Assembly (NCBI RefSeq): GCF_018372875.1
Contig: NZ_JAHAIF010000003.1
Span: 44,100 to 108,099 of the forward strand
Length of the DNA stretch: 64,000 nucleotides
Direction: 5' to 3'
From: Clostridium sp.
GTDB taxonomy: Bacteria > Bacillota > Clostridia > Clostridiales > Clostridiaceae
Part shown: positions 36,528 through 46,272 of the stretch, piece after piece
How the letters are laid out: every line of letters begins with the position of its first letter
Numbering within the stretch: the stretch's first letter is position 1
Program-made: the position numbers and the translations under genes
Notes under the pieces: generated by a model
The model's input: only the letters and a program-made list of their open reading frames with translations
Databases searched by the model: none
Told to the model about the DNA's origin: nothing

Positions 36528-37202
36528 ATGTTTAAAGAGAATAAATCTATGGAGTATGGAATAATTGGTCTTGGGAGGTTTGGATTTGCTCTAGCAAAAA
36601 CTTTAATAGAAGCTGGAAAAGAAGTATTAGTTATAGATAGTGATGAGAGCAAAATAAAACAAATAAGGCAATATACAAGTAATGCTTTTGTGGTAGAGAT
36701 ACTAAATAGAGAAACATTAGAAGAAACAGGAATACAAAACTGTGAAACAGCAGTTGTATGTATTGGTGAAAAAATGGATGCTAGCATTCTTACAACTTTA
36801 AATTTAATTAATATGGGAATCCCAAGAGTTATAGCAAAGGCAGTAAGTTTTGACCATGGATCTGTGCTAACAAAGATTGGAGCAGGAGTGGTATATCCAG
36901 AAAATGATATGGCTATAAGAGTTGCAAATAGACTTTTATATTCAAAGGCTTTAGATTTTATAGAGCTTAATGATGATATAAATATTTGCGAAATGGAAGT
37001 GCCTAAAAAACTTGATGGAGTTCAAATAAGAGAGTCAAACATAAGAAAGAAGTACAAGCTTAATATTATTGCTATTGAAGGAGAAGGGGGAACCATATTA
37101 GAAGTATCACCAGATTACATTTTAAAGTCTGGTGAACTAATAGTAGTAATAGGAAAAAAGAATAATATAACTAGGTTTGAAGAATATTTACTTGATGAGT
37201 AA
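36528..37202 (+). CDS. ktrA: TrkA/KtrA family potassium channel regulatory subunit
   Basis: A 224-residue cytosolic ring-forming protein that gates KtrB in response to nucleotides. The N-terminal RCK domain has the NAD/ATP-binding GLGRFGFALAKTLIEAGKEVLVID (about residues 12-35). The C-terminal TrkA_C domain is seen as KKLDGVQIRESNIRKKYKLNIIAIEGEG...LKSGELIVVIGKKNNI. GGAGG precedes the ATG. It forms an operon with ktrB. In several Firmicutes such RCK proteins bind cyclic di-AMP; I cannot tell for this one. Confidence 0.94.
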   Translation: MFKENKSMEYGIIGLGRFGFALAKTLIEAGKEVLVIDSDESKIKQIRQYTSNAFVVEILNRETLEETGIQNCETAVVCIGEKMDASILTTLNLINMGIPRVIAKAVSFDHGSVLTKIGAGVVYPENDMAIRVANRLLYSKALDFIELNDDINICEMEVPKKLDGVQIRESNIRKKYKLNIIAIEGEGGTILEVSPDYILKSGELIVVIGKKNNITRFEEYLLDE

Positions 37203-37239
37203 TAGATATAGTTTATATCATTTACTTTAGGAGAAATAG

Positions 37240-37268
37240 TTGACAAAATATTTATAGAATAGTATTAT
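37240..37268 (+). promoter_or_regulatory. strong SigA promoter upstream of enolase leader
   Basis: TTGACA (37240-37245), a 17-bp spacer and TATTAT (37263-37268). It predicts a transcript starting near 37275 with a leader of more than 200 bases before the enolase start codon. A second, weaker TTGACT lies at 37354. Confidence 0.75.
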
Positions 37269-37274
37269 CTAAGT

Positions 37275-37445
37275 GAGAAGAATAATCAATAGTGATTAGT
37301 AATTACAATTATGAAAAAGTACAATATTTTTATCAATGTACTTACACACTACATTGACTTAGTTGAATACATCGTGAATTATATAAATTGTACTGCATAA
37401 TTATAAGTAGTTGGAGACCTATACACTATGTGTAGGTCTCTTTTG
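37275..37445 (+). ncRNA. terminator-containing leader of enolase, possible attenuator or small RNA
   Basis: The leader ends in a strong terminator (GAGACCTA 37414-37421 with TAGGTCTC 37433-37440, inner CAC/GTG pairs, then TTTT). Upstream, AGTACAAT (37318-37325) can pair either with TGTACT (37337-37342) or with ATTGTACT (37387-37394), which are mutually exclusive. No promoter is evident between the terminator and the enolase start, 46 bases away. This may be an attenuator, or a separate small RNA with partial read-through. It matches no riboswitch class I can recognise, and lacks a T-box motif. Confidence 0.5.
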
Positions 37446-37479
37446 TAAAATAGCTAAATTTTTATTTATATAGATTTAA

Positions 37480-38784
<1,305 letters not shown>

Positions 38785-38797
38785 TAAATGTTTTTTA

Positions 38798-38824
38798 TAG
38801 AACTGCCTTAGGCAGTTCTTTTTT
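38798..38824 (+). terminator. terminator after eno
   Basis: GAACTGCC (38800-38807) pairs with GGCAGTTC (38811-38818), then six T. Confidence 0.9.
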
Positions 38825-38864
38825 AGTAAAATAGATAGGTAATGGAGAAATGAAACTATACCTT

Positions 38865-40238
38865 TTATATAAGTATAGTTATTTTCATTCCTCTACCTTC
38901 AATACTTTCAGCATAAATAGCTCCTGAATGTGCCTCTATTATATCATGAGCTATTGCCATACCTAATCCAGAACCTTCTACCTGACTTGAAGTATTAGTG
39001 CCTCTATAATATCTTTCAAAAATGTATCTTAAGTCTTTTTGACATACACCTTTGCCATCATCTTTTATTAGAATTTTCACCCTAGACTTATTTATTCTTT
39101 CAACCTTTACTTCTACATTAACCTTATAGTCGTTATGAAGGAAGGCGTTTATAATTAAATTAATAAAAACTCTTTTAATTAAGTTTTCATCTAAACTAAT
39201 CTTTATATCTTTCTCATAAAAAGTGAAATTAATTGAGCCATTATTAAATTTATCATCATTCATTATATCTATTATTACATGTCTTATTAGAGTAATAATA
39301 TTTACTTCCTTTTTATTTAATAGTAAGTTCTTATCTTTAAGATGAGAGGAAAGGTTTAAATCCTCAACTAAATTTTTAATGTAATCAACCTTATTAATAA
39401 TTATGTTAGAATACCTAATTCTTTGGTCATCATTAATTTTATAATCTTTTACAGACATTATTTCTGCATTTCCCCTAATTGAAGTTAGAGGAGTTTTTAT
39501 ATCATGGGATATATTTGAAATCCATTCTTTTCTCATTTCCTCTAGTTTATTTCTTTCAAGTTCATTAGTATACAATCTATTTGAAAGTATATTTAGGCTT
39601 TCTCTAACATCTGAATATATTCCTTTTCCAACATTCTCTATAGAATATTTCCCTTTGGATAGATTATTAATTCTATCCACTAATCTCTTAATTGGACGGG
39701 TAATATGTATTAAATATATACAGCTAATAAGTAGTATAAAAATTATAACTATTGCTATAAACAATGGGAAATTATGAGCTTTAATCAATTGGTCTTTATT
39801 ATAAGCAAATATTAATCTTTCGACTTTATTAGGACTAAAAAACAAAAGAGTAGTATAACTATTTCCTTGGAAATAATTGGAAAATAAAAACATGGTTTGA
39901 TCTGGATTTGTATATAGATTAATTAAGGTTTCATTATTATATTCTGTTGGATAGTCCTTTGGTTTATTATAGCTATAAACTTCCTTATTATTTATATCTA
40001 GTATTTGGAGTTTTACATCATTGCTATTTAGTAAAGCTAACCCTTCAGAATCTACATAAATATTATTACTATCATCTAAATGTATATGTGTTTTAAATGA
40101 ATTAATAAAGTCAGAAGGATAATAGTCTGAAGTAAAGCTATGCTTAACACTTACATCATATAGTCCTATTGTTATGCAAATTAATATTATTGCAATTATA
40201 GAAGAAACTATAAACTTTAATGAAGGTTTAAATATCAT
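38865..40238 (-). CDS. membrane sensor histidine kinase
   Basis: A 457-residue kinase with a transmembrane helix at residues about 10-28, an extracytoplasmic sensor of about 125 residues, a second helix (FPLFIAIVIIFILLISCIYLIHI) and a HAMP linker. HisKA has the phospho-acceptor His in WISNISHDIKTPLTSIRGNAEIM. HATPase_c has FINLIINAFLHND, DDGKGV and EGSGLGMAIAHDIIEAHSG. It overlaps the response-regulator gene by eleven bases and is its cognate kinase. The divergent ABC transporter at 41088 is a probable target. The signal is unknown. Confidence 0.93.
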   Translation of the reverse strand: MIFKPSLKFIVSSIIAIILICITIGLYDVSVKHSFTSDYYPSDFINSFKTHIHLDDSNNIYVDSEGLALLNSNDVKLQILDINNKEVYSYNKPKDYPTEYNNETLINLYTNPDQTMFLFSNYFQGNSYTTLLFFSPNKVERLIFAYNKDQLIKAHNFPLFIAIVIIFILLISCIYLIHITRPIKRLVDRINNLSKGKYSIENVGKGIYSDVRESLNILSNRLYTNELERNKLEEMRKEWISNISHDIKTPLTSIRGNAEIMSVKDYKINDDQRIRYSNIIINKVDYIKNLVEDLNLSSHLKDKNLLLNKKEVNIITLIRHVIIDIMNDDKFNNGSINFTFYEKDIKISLDENLIKRVFINLIINAFLHNDYKVNVEVKVERINKSRVKILIKDDGKGVCQKDLRYIFERYYRGTNTSSQVEGSGLGMAIAHDIIEAHSGAIYAESIEGRGMKITILI

Positions 40239-40929
40239 TTTTACGCTCCCTTATAAATTTATATCCAAGTCCTATTACTGTAGTTATATATTTAGGATTT
40301 GAGGGGTCATTTTCAATTTTCTTTCTAAGCTTTCTAATATGAACAGTTATAGTATTGTCGTATCCAAAGAAATCTTCCCCCCAAACCTCGTTACAGATCA
40401 TCTCTTTACTTAAAATTCTATTAGGATTATCAATAAAGTATAAAAGAAGTTTTAACTCCTTTGCAGTAAATTCTAATAGTTTACCATCCTTATATACTGT
40501 TCCTTTATCTTTATGTATTTCTATATTATCAAATTTAATTACTTTATTATCATCTATACTGGTTTTACTAAATCTTCTAAGACGAGCTTTAACCCTAAAA
40601 GCAACTTCTCTTGCACTAAAAGGTTTTGTGATATAATCATCAGCTCCTAGGGCAAATCCTAGAAGTCTATCTACTTCTTCTGATTTTGCTGAAAGAAAGA
40701 GTATTGGAACTTCACTTGTTTTTCTTATTTCTTTAAAAACATCATATCCTATAATGTCTGGAAGCATTATATCCAAAAGTACTATATCAGGATTTTCTTT
40801 TCTAAATAGTTCTATTCCTTCCTTTCCTGAAGTTGCCCTATATATATGCTTAAAACCTTCCATTTCTAAAACAGTAGTTAAAATATCTAAAATTTCAATT
40901 TCATCATCTATTAATAAAATTTTATTCAT
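40228..40929 (-). CDS. OmpR/PhoB family response regulator
   Basis: A 233-residue regulator. The receiver domain has the acidic pair in LLIDDEIEIL and the phosphorylation Asp in DIVLLDIMLPDIIGYDV (about residue 52), plus the conserved Lys in DDYITKPFSAREV. The C-terminal winged helix is seen as FTAKELKLLLYFIDNPNRILSKEMICNEVWGEDFFGYDNTITVHIRKLRKKIE. The start at 40929 follows AAAGGATG. It is coupled to the kinase gene and divergent from an ABC permease gene. Confidence 0.94.
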   Translation of the reverse strand: MNKILLIDDEIEILDILTTVLEMEGFKHIYRATSGKEGIELFRKENPDIVLLDIMLPDIIGYDVFKEIRKTSEVPILFLSAKSEEVDRLLGFALGADDYITKPFSAREVAFRVKARLRRFSKTSIDDNKVIKFDNIEIHKDKGTVYKDGKLLEFTAKELKLLLYFIDNPNRILSKEMICNEVWGEDFFGYDNTITVHIRKLRKKIENDPSNPKYITTVIGLGYKFIRERKNDI

Positions 40930-41087
40930 TTCAATCATCCTTTGTTTTTTTATAAATTATAACATAAATAGTTTTTCCTAAAATATTTAAGTAAATTAAT
41001 TAAGATGGATTTAAGACCATTTTTATTTAGAATAAATAACTCTCCCTTAAAGTAGTAGTGACAAAAGAAAAAAGTGAGGGAAAAACA

Positions 41088-42245
41088 ATGAGAAATAATT
41101 TTAAAATAGCTTATAGATTTATAAAGTCTAATAAAGCTCAGACAATTTTAATAGCATTAGGTATTGCTTTAGGAGTTACAGTACAACTTTTCTTAGGGTT
41201 ACTTATTAATAACTTAAATGATAATTTATTAAATAAAACAATAGGTAATACCTCTCAGATAACAGTTTCTTCAAAAGATAAGGGGATATCTAATTATAAT
41301 GACATTATAGCTAATATAAAAGATAAAGAAGATAAGATTACAAATATAATGGGGGTATTAGATAATCCTGCAATAGTAAAAGAAGGAGATTCTAATAAAT
41401 CAATTATAGTTAGAGGGTTAGATTTATCTAAAGAAAATGATATTTATGATTTAAGTAATAAAATAAGTGAAGGGGAATTTCCTCAAAATGAAAATGAAGT
41501 GCTAATAGGTAAGGGATTAAGTGAAGATTTAAATTTAAAAGTGGATGATGAATTAGGGTTTTCATCTCCTAGCATTGGGGAAAAGAAGGTTAGGGTAACT
41601 GGAATAGTTGACTTGAAAGTAAAAGGAATGAATGATTCATGGGTAATTACAACTTTAGCCAACTCTCAAAAGATTTTCTCTAAAGAGGGGGAAGTTTCAT
41701 CTATAGAAATGAAGATTAATAATGATTATGTTTTTGAGAGTGATGAAATTAGTAAAAGTATATCTTCCTACATTCCTAGTGATTTAGATATTGTAAATTG
41801 GAAAGAGGATAATGAAAGTTTATTAGATGCATTAAGTGGACAGAAGACATCAAGTATTACAATTCAAGTATTTATTATAATATCTGTAACAATGAGTATA
41901 GCTGGAGTGTTAGCTATTTCAGTTATTCAAAAGTCAAAGCAAATAGGAATACTTAAGGCAATGGGAATAAGAAATAGAAGTGCAGCAGCTATTTTTATAC
42001 TTCAAGGATTAATTTTTGGTGTAGTTGGAGCTTTATCTGGAGGAATATTAGGAATAACCTTATTTAAGATATTTACAGTTATGGTTAAAACATCTGATGG
42101 AAGTCCATTAGTTCCAGGAAATATGTATTATGGGTTTATTTTAATGAGCATAATTATTTCAATATTAGCAGCAGTTTTAGCATCAATAATAGCAGCTAAA
42201 AAATCACTTAAATTAGATCCAATAGATATTATAAGAAACAATTAG
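41088..42245 (+). CDS. ABC transporter permease, FtsX/MacB-like
   Basis: A 385-residue membrane protein with the LolC/MacB-type layout: one N-terminal helix (KAQTILIALGIALGVTVQLFLGLLI), a large extracytoplasmic domain (MacB_PCD, about residues 40-260), and three C-terminal helices with the FtsX motif (VLAISVIQKSKQIGILKAMGIRNRSAAAIFILQGLIFGVVGAL). The start at 41088 follows GTGAGGG. The ATPase gene is nine bases downstream. It is divergent from a two-component system, an arrangement common for stress or peptide-resistance transporters; that role is inferred. Confidence 0.9.
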   Translation: MRNNFKIAYRFIKSNKAQTILIALGIALGVTVQLFLGLLINNLNDNLLNKTIGNTSQITVSSKDKGISNYNDIIANIKDKEDKITNIMGVLDNPAIVKEGDSNKSIIVRGLDLSKENDIYDLSNKISEGEFPQNENEVLIGKGLSEDLNLKVDDELGFSSPSIGEKKVRVTGIVDLKVKGMNDSWVITTLANSQKIFSKEGEVSSIEMKINNDYVFESDEISKSISSYIPSDLDIVNWKEDNESLLDALSGQKTSSITIQVFIIISVTMSIAGVLAISVIQKSKQIGILKAMGIRNRSAAAIFILQGLIFGVVGALSGGILGITLFKIFTVMVKTSDGSPLVPGNMYYGFILMSIIISILAAVLASIIAAKKSLKLDPIDIIRNN

Positions 42246-42254
42246 GAGGAAGTT

Positions 42255-42938
42255 ATGAGTGCATTAGAGCTTAAAAATATAACAAAAGTATATGGAGAAA
42301 AAGTAAAAGCTAAGGTATTAAATAATACAGATTTAACAATAAACGAAGGAGAATTTGTTTCTATTATAGGACAAAGTGGAAGTGGTAAAAGTACATTGCT
42401 AAACATAATGGGAACTTTATCTAAAGGAAGTAGTGGAACACTTTATATTAATGGTATTAATGTAGAAGGTATGAACAAGAATGAACTTGCTAATTTAAGA
42501 AATAGTGAACTAGGCTTTATATTTCAGTTTCATTATCTTTTGCCTGAATTTACAGTTCTTGAAAATATATTAATGCCTTATTCTATATCTGGAAAAAAGG
42601 TAAACAAGGAAATCTTAGAAAGGGCTAAAGAGCTTATAGATTTAGTTGGATTAACTAAAGTAAAAAATAATATGGCTACAGATTTATCCGGTGGACAACA
42701 GCAAAGAGCAGCAATAGCTAGAGCCTTAATAAATAATCCTAAAATAATTTTGGCAGATGAACCAACGGGGAATTTAGATTCTAATACGACTAATGAGATA
42801 TATAATCTACTTAGAGATATTAATAAAAAGTATAATACAACCTTTGTAATAATAACTCATGATAACAGAATAGCTGAAAAGGCAGATAGAGTTATAGAAG
42901 TATTAGATGGGAATATAATAAAAGATTATTTAAATTAG
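42255..42938 (+). CDS. ABC transporter ATP-binding protein, LolD/MacB-like
   Basis: A 227-residue ATPase paired with the FtsX-like permease. Walker A is IIGQSGSGKSTLLNIMGTL (about residues 37-55), the signature is DLSGGQQQRAAIARALINNP, Walker B is IILADEPTGNLDSNT and the H-loop is VIITHDNRIA. The NLDSNT extension and the QFHYLLPEFTVLEN Q-loop are characteristic of the MacB/LolD/FtsE group. GGAGG precedes the ATG. The operon ends at a 20-bp hairpin. Confidence 0.94.
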   Translation: MSALELKNITKVYGEKVKAKVLNNTDLTINEGEFVSIIGQSGSGKSTLLNIMGTLSKGSSGTLYINGINVEGMNKNELANLRNSELGFIFQFHYLLPEFTVLENILMPYSISGKKVNKEILERAKELIDLVGLTKVKNNMATDLSGGQQQRAAIARALINNPKIILADEPTGNLDSNTTNEIYNLLRDINKKYNTTFVIITHDNRIAEKADRVIEVLDGNIIKDYLN

Positions 42939-42976
42939 GTGAAAATAATAAATTAATCATTGATTTTATTATGAGA

Positions 42977-43025
42977 AGAGAGGGTATTTATTTTGAACAT
43001 AATAATCAAAATAAATACCCTCTCT
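42977..43025. terminator. 20-bp perfect inverted repeat between convergent genes (recurring type)
   Basis: Arms 42977-42996 and 43006-43025 are perfectly complementary with a nine-base loop. Their core is GGTATTTATTTTG / CAAAATAAATACC. It probably terminates both the ABC operon and the opposing His-rich gene. It resembles the hairpins at 28838 and 57103. Confidence 0.8.
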
Positions 43026-43029
43026 AATT

Positions 43030-43350
43030 TTATTGCCTAATCCACTCTACAACACCAGGTGTAAGTGAAGCTAAATCTTCTTTATCAACTTTATTTACAA
43101 AAATCATATCTTTTTCTTCTAAGAAGTCTTTTAAGAATGAAACTATTTCTTCAGAATTTTTATCAGTTTTTACTAAGAAACTTGTAGGCATTAAATGAGC
43201 CCATGCTCCTAATGTTTTTATATGTGCTGTTACTTCGTAGTCATCACGTTCTTCATGATGGTGGTGATGATGATCATGGTCACCATGGTCTCCACATCCA
43301 CAAGAATGAGATTCTTCTTTTAAATAATAAGTTATTAAATATGTATTCAT
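43030..43350 (-). CDS. His-rich small protein, possible Cas2-like ferredoxin fold
   Basis: A 106-residue protein. A beta strand at the start (MNTYLITYYL) is followed by a striking metal-binding-type insert with Cys, His and Asp (residues about 15-36: HSCGCGDHGDHDHHHHHHEERDD). The C-terminal part, KTLGAWAHLMPTSFLVKTDKNSEEIVSFLKDFLEEKDMIFVNKV, has the beta-alpha-beta spacing of small Cas2/VapD-like ferredoxin folds. That resemblance is only by eye. No cas genes or repeats are near, so a CRISPR role is not supported. Binding of nickel, zinc or copper is a reasonable inference. AAAGGTAGG precedes the ATG. Confidence 0.6.
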   Translation of the reverse strand: MNTYLITYYLKEESHSCGCGDHGDHDHHHHHHEERDDYEVTAHIKTLGAWAHLMPTSFLVKTDKNSEEIVSFLKDFLEEKDMIFVNKVDKEDLASLTPGVVEWIRQ

Positions 43351-43524
43351 TTTTGTACCTACCTTTAATTAATGTTTAAATTAATAATAATATAGATAGC
43401 TTTTAAATGCTAGTTAAATATATAATAAATAATGGGATCTACACAAAGTAGGAGTATAATATCTAAAGAATTACATGAAGGAGACTAGCTTAAGTAAGAG
43501 TTTATATAGATATAGGAGAGGAAT

Positions 43525-44157
43525 ATGGTTAAGATACAAAAACCTAAATTTATAGATTTAGAAGAGGTTGAAGATTTTTATGATGAAGTTATATATGAAG
43601 AAAAGATAGTAAGTAAAATTGTTGAGGGATATTCTATAAAAGGAAAAAATGAAGGAGGATTAACTATAGATTCCTGCAAGTTTAAAAATGTTGTATTTAC
43701 TAATTGTTCTTTTGAAAATCTTGATTTAATAGATACTAGATTTGAAAGCTGTGATTTATCAAATGTAAACTTAAGTAATAGTGGAATTCATAGGGTAGAA
43801 TTTATAAATTGTAAGCTTGTTGGTACTAGATTTGATGAAAGTAATATAAAAGATGTACTAATTAAGGATTCAATAGGAAGATATTCTAATTTCTCATTTT
43901 CAAAAGTAAATGGTATGTATATATTAAATAGTGATTTTGAAGAAGCAACCTTTCAAGAGGTTAAACATAAGAAGTTAGCAGTTGAGGAAAGTAGTTTTAT
44001 AAATGCATATTGTAATAAAACTTCCTTTGAAAAGGTGGATTTAACCTCATGTGATATAGATGGTATAAATGTAGATATTGAAGATGTTAGGGGGGCTATT
44101 GTTACAACAATGCAAGCATTACATTTAACTAAGTTATTAAATTTGCAAATTAAATAA
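43525..44157 (+). CDS. pentapeptide repeat protein
   Basis: A 210-residue protein whose middle and C-terminal parts repeat the A(D/N)LXX-like pattern, for example CKFKNVVFTNCSFENLDLIDTRFESCDLSNVNLSNSGIHRVEFINCKLVGTRFDESN. This builds a right-handed quadrilateral beta helix. The ending (VRGAIVTTMQALHLTKLL) resembles McbG/QnrB-type relatives, but a role in gyrase protection cannot be concluded. AGGAG precedes the ATG. The plsY gene follows after about 70 bases. Confidence 0.88.
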   Translation: MVKIQKPKFIDLEEVEDFYDEVIYEEKIVSKIVEGYSIKGKNEGGLTIDSCKFKNVVFTNCSFENLDLIDTRFESCDLSNVNLSNSGIHRVEFINCKLVGTRFDESNIKDVLIKDSIGRYSNFSFSKVNGMYILNSDFEEATFQEVKHKKLAVEESSFINAYCNKTSFEKVDLTSCDIDGINVDIEDVRGAIVTTMQALHLTKLLNLQIK

Positions 44158-44227
44158 GATTTTTAACTGACTATAAGCGCAAATTTTGTTATAATAAGAC
44201 GAAAAACTAAGACAGATGGAGGAGTTT

Positions 44228-44818
44228 ATGACAATATTAAGTATTATTGCTTCGTTTTTTATAGGGTCTATACCTACAGGATATATTTTAGCTAAGAAAT
44301 TTAAGGGGGTAGATATAAGAACTGAAGGTAGTGGAAATATTGGTTCCACAAATGTTAGAAGAGTATTAGGTCATAAATTGGCAGTAGCAACACAGGTTAT
44401 TGATGTGTTAAAGGGGCTTGTACCTGTAGCGATAGCAATAGGGATACATAAAAGTGGACTTGTAGATATGGACTATTCCTTATATGTTTCATTAGTAGCA
44501 TTAGCTTCTATACTAGGACATAATTTCACACCTTTTTTATCATTTAAAGGAGGAAAGGGAGTTAACACAACTCTAGGATCTTTCTTTTTATTAAGTCCTT
44601 TATCAGTAGTGGTAGGAGTAGCTACTTACTTTATATTAAAGTATTTTACTAAAATTGTATCTATTAGATCTATGGCTCTTGGAATATCTATGCCAATTAC
44701 TTGTTTATTAACAGGAGCAGATATGACAATTACAATTGCAGCGCTTTTATCTACACTATTATTAATAGTAAGACATAAAGCTAACATTATTAGAATAATG
44801 AATGGTACTGAAAAATAA
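44228..44818 (+). CDS. plsY: acyl-phosphate:glycerol-3-phosphate acyltransferase
   Basis: Transfers the acyl group from acyl phosphate to glycerol 3-phosphate, the first membrane step of phospholipid synthesis. The 196-residue protein has about five helices and the three PlsY motifs: GSIPTGYILAKKFKGVDIRTEGSGNIGSTNV, GHNFTPFLSFKGGKGVNTTLG and the C-terminal LLLIVRHKANIIRI. The start at 44228 is preceded by GGAGG; a start four codons earlier overlaps this site. It is probably monocistronic and ends at a hairpin. Confidence 0.95.
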   Translation: MTILSIIASFFIGSIPTGYILAKKFKGVDIRTEGSGNIGSTNVRRVLGHKLAVATQVIDVLKGLVPVAIAIGIHKSGLVDMDYSLYVSLVALASILGHNFTPFLSFKGGKGVNTTLGSFFLLSPLSVVVGVATYFILKYFTKIVSIRSMALGISMPITCLLTGADMTITIAALLSTLLLIVRHKANIIRIMNGTEK

Positions 44819-44835
44819 TTTTATAAGGTATATTA

Positions 44836-44866
44836 AAACCCACCTAAGTTCAGGTGGTTTTTAATT
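44836..44866 (+). terminator. terminator after plsY
   Basis: CCACCT (44840-44845) pairs with AGGTGG (44852-44857), followed by a T-rich run. Confidence 0.8.
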
Positions 44867-44916
44867 TTGCTATAAATATTTCAATAAAGATCCAAGCCTT
44901 TGGAAATAAAAAATAA

Positions 44917-44951
44917 AAGGGTTAAATTCTCATTGTAAGAATTTAACCCTT
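44917..44951 (-). terminator. terminator of the CofE-like gene
   Basis: AAGGGTTAAATTCT and AGAATTTAACCCTT form a perfect 14-bp stem immediately downstream of the gene on the minus strand. Confidence 0.85.
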
Positions 44952-44961
44952 AATTATTATA

Positions 44962-46155
44962 CTATTTAGTATAGTTATCAAAATATCCTTGAATGTATAT
45001 AATAGGAGTTCCTTTATCACCACTACCAGATGTTAAGTCAGATAAAGAACCTATTAAATCAGTAAGTCTTCTTGGAGTTGTTCCTTGAGAAGCCATATTA
45101 CCAACTAAATCTGCATCTTTATTCTTAATGTATTCAGAGATAGCCTTCTTTAATTCCTCACCTTTTAAATCAGCAAAATCATTATCAGCAAGATATTTTA
45201 ATTTGATTTCATTTGGAGTTCCTTCTAATCCAGCAGTATAAGCAGGAGATACAACTGGGTCAGCAAGTTCCCATATCTTACCTACAGGATCCTTGAAAGC
45301 CCCGTCTCCATAAACCATAACTTCAACTTCTTTTCCTGTTTTTTCTTTTAATATAGCTTGAATTTTATCAACTATTGGTTGACAGTTACGAGGGAAAAGC
45401 TTAACTTTGTCCTCTGTAGATTTGTTAGAACCTAAAAGACCATAAGCTTCATTACATCCACTTCCATCAATTGATTCTGATAATATGTTATCAAGGCTGT
45501 ATATCTTTTCTCCACCATTAGCCTTTAAGATTCTCTTAGTTCTAAATCTTGAGTGAATATCACAAGCTAATACACTCTTTGTATAATTTAAAATTGTCTT
45601 TGCATCATTAGAGAAGATTACTTCACATTCTACACCATATTCTTCAATTAATGACTTGTAGTATTCAACGTAGTCAACACCAGTGAAAGGATGCTTATTA
45701 TATCCAAATAGCTCACGGAATTTAGCTTCTGTTAAAACATCAGTCCATGGGTTAACTCCCTTTTCATCTAACATGTCTAAATCAACTAAGTGGTTACCAA
45801 CTTCATCAGAAGGGTAGCTAAGCATAAGAACTATTTTCTTATGAGCTCCTTTAGCAATTCCTCTTAAACATATAGCAAAACGGTTACGGCTAAGAATTGG
45901 GAATATAACACCTATTGTATCTTCACCAAATTTAGCTTGTACATCCTTAGCTATATTATCTATTGAAGCATAGTTTCCTTGAGCACGAGCTACTATTGAT
46001 TCAGTAACTGTAACTACATCCTTATCTTGAATTTCAAATCCTTCAACTTCAGATGCCTTTAATACGCTTTCAACAACTATATTTTCAATGCTGTCACCTT
46101 CTTTAATAATAGGGCAACGTAACCCTCTAACAACAGTTCCTACTACTCTTTCCAC
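44962..46155 (-). CDS. coenzyme F420-0:L-glutamate ligase-like protein (CofE domain)
   Basis: A 397-residue protein whose N-terminal half resembles the CofE/F420 gamma-glutamyl ligase fold: GTVVRGLRCPIIKEGDSIENIVVES...QDKDVVTVTESIVARAQGN (about residues 6-60) and DAKTILNYTKSVLACDIHSRFRTKRI. The C-terminal half (AYGLLGSNKSTEDKVKLFPRNCQPIVDKIQ, VMVYGDGAFKDPVGKIWELADPVVSPAYTAGL) is a conserved extension. Clostridia of this type are not known to make F420 and no other F420 genes are here, so the true acceptor of glutamate is unknown. The start codon is GTG with AAGGAG ten bases upstream. A LysR regulator is divergent. Confidence 0.85.
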   Translation of the reverse strand: MERVVGTVVRGLRCPIIKEGDSIENIVVESVLKASEVEGFEIQDKDVVTVTESIVARAQGNYASIDNIAKDVQAKFGEDTIGVIFPILSRNRFAICLRGIAKGAHKKIVLMLSYPSDEVGNHLVDLDMLDEKGVNPWTDVLTEAKFRELFGYNKHPFTGVDYVEYYKSLIEEYGVECEVIFSNDAKTILNYTKSVLACDIHSRFRTKRILKANGGEKIYSLDNILSESIDGSGCNEAYGLLGSNKSTEDKVKLFPRNCQPIVDKIQAILKEKTGKEVEVMVYGDGAFKDPVGKIWELADPVVSPAYTAGLEGTPNEIKLKYLADNDFADLKGEELKKAISEYIKNKDADLVGNMASQGTTPRRLTDLIGSLSDLTSGSGDKGTPIIYIQGYFDNYTK

Positions 46156-46272
46156 TTTGTAATCTCTCCTTATTTAAAAATATAATAATTATTTCCATAT
46201 GCTTGTAATATACTCCATATAGTGATATAAGTAAAATAAATAGATTAAATAGTAGGTATAAGGAGTGCTTAT
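46156..46272. promoter_or_regulatory. shared divergent promoter region of the CofE-like and LysR genes
   Basis: The 117 bases between the two start codons must hold both promoters. The regulator of the LysR type usually binds here and controls the divergent gene. I could not pick a clear T-N11-A palindrome. Confidence 0.4.

Noticed and set aside
37300..37445. T-box leader upstream of enolase
   Set aside because: No AGGGTGG-type T-box sequence or specifier arrangement is visible, and enolase is not a T-box target.
43030..43350. CRISPR-associated Cas2
   Set aside because: Only the fold is suggested; no repeats, spacers or cas1 are present and the His-rich insert is foreign to Cas2.
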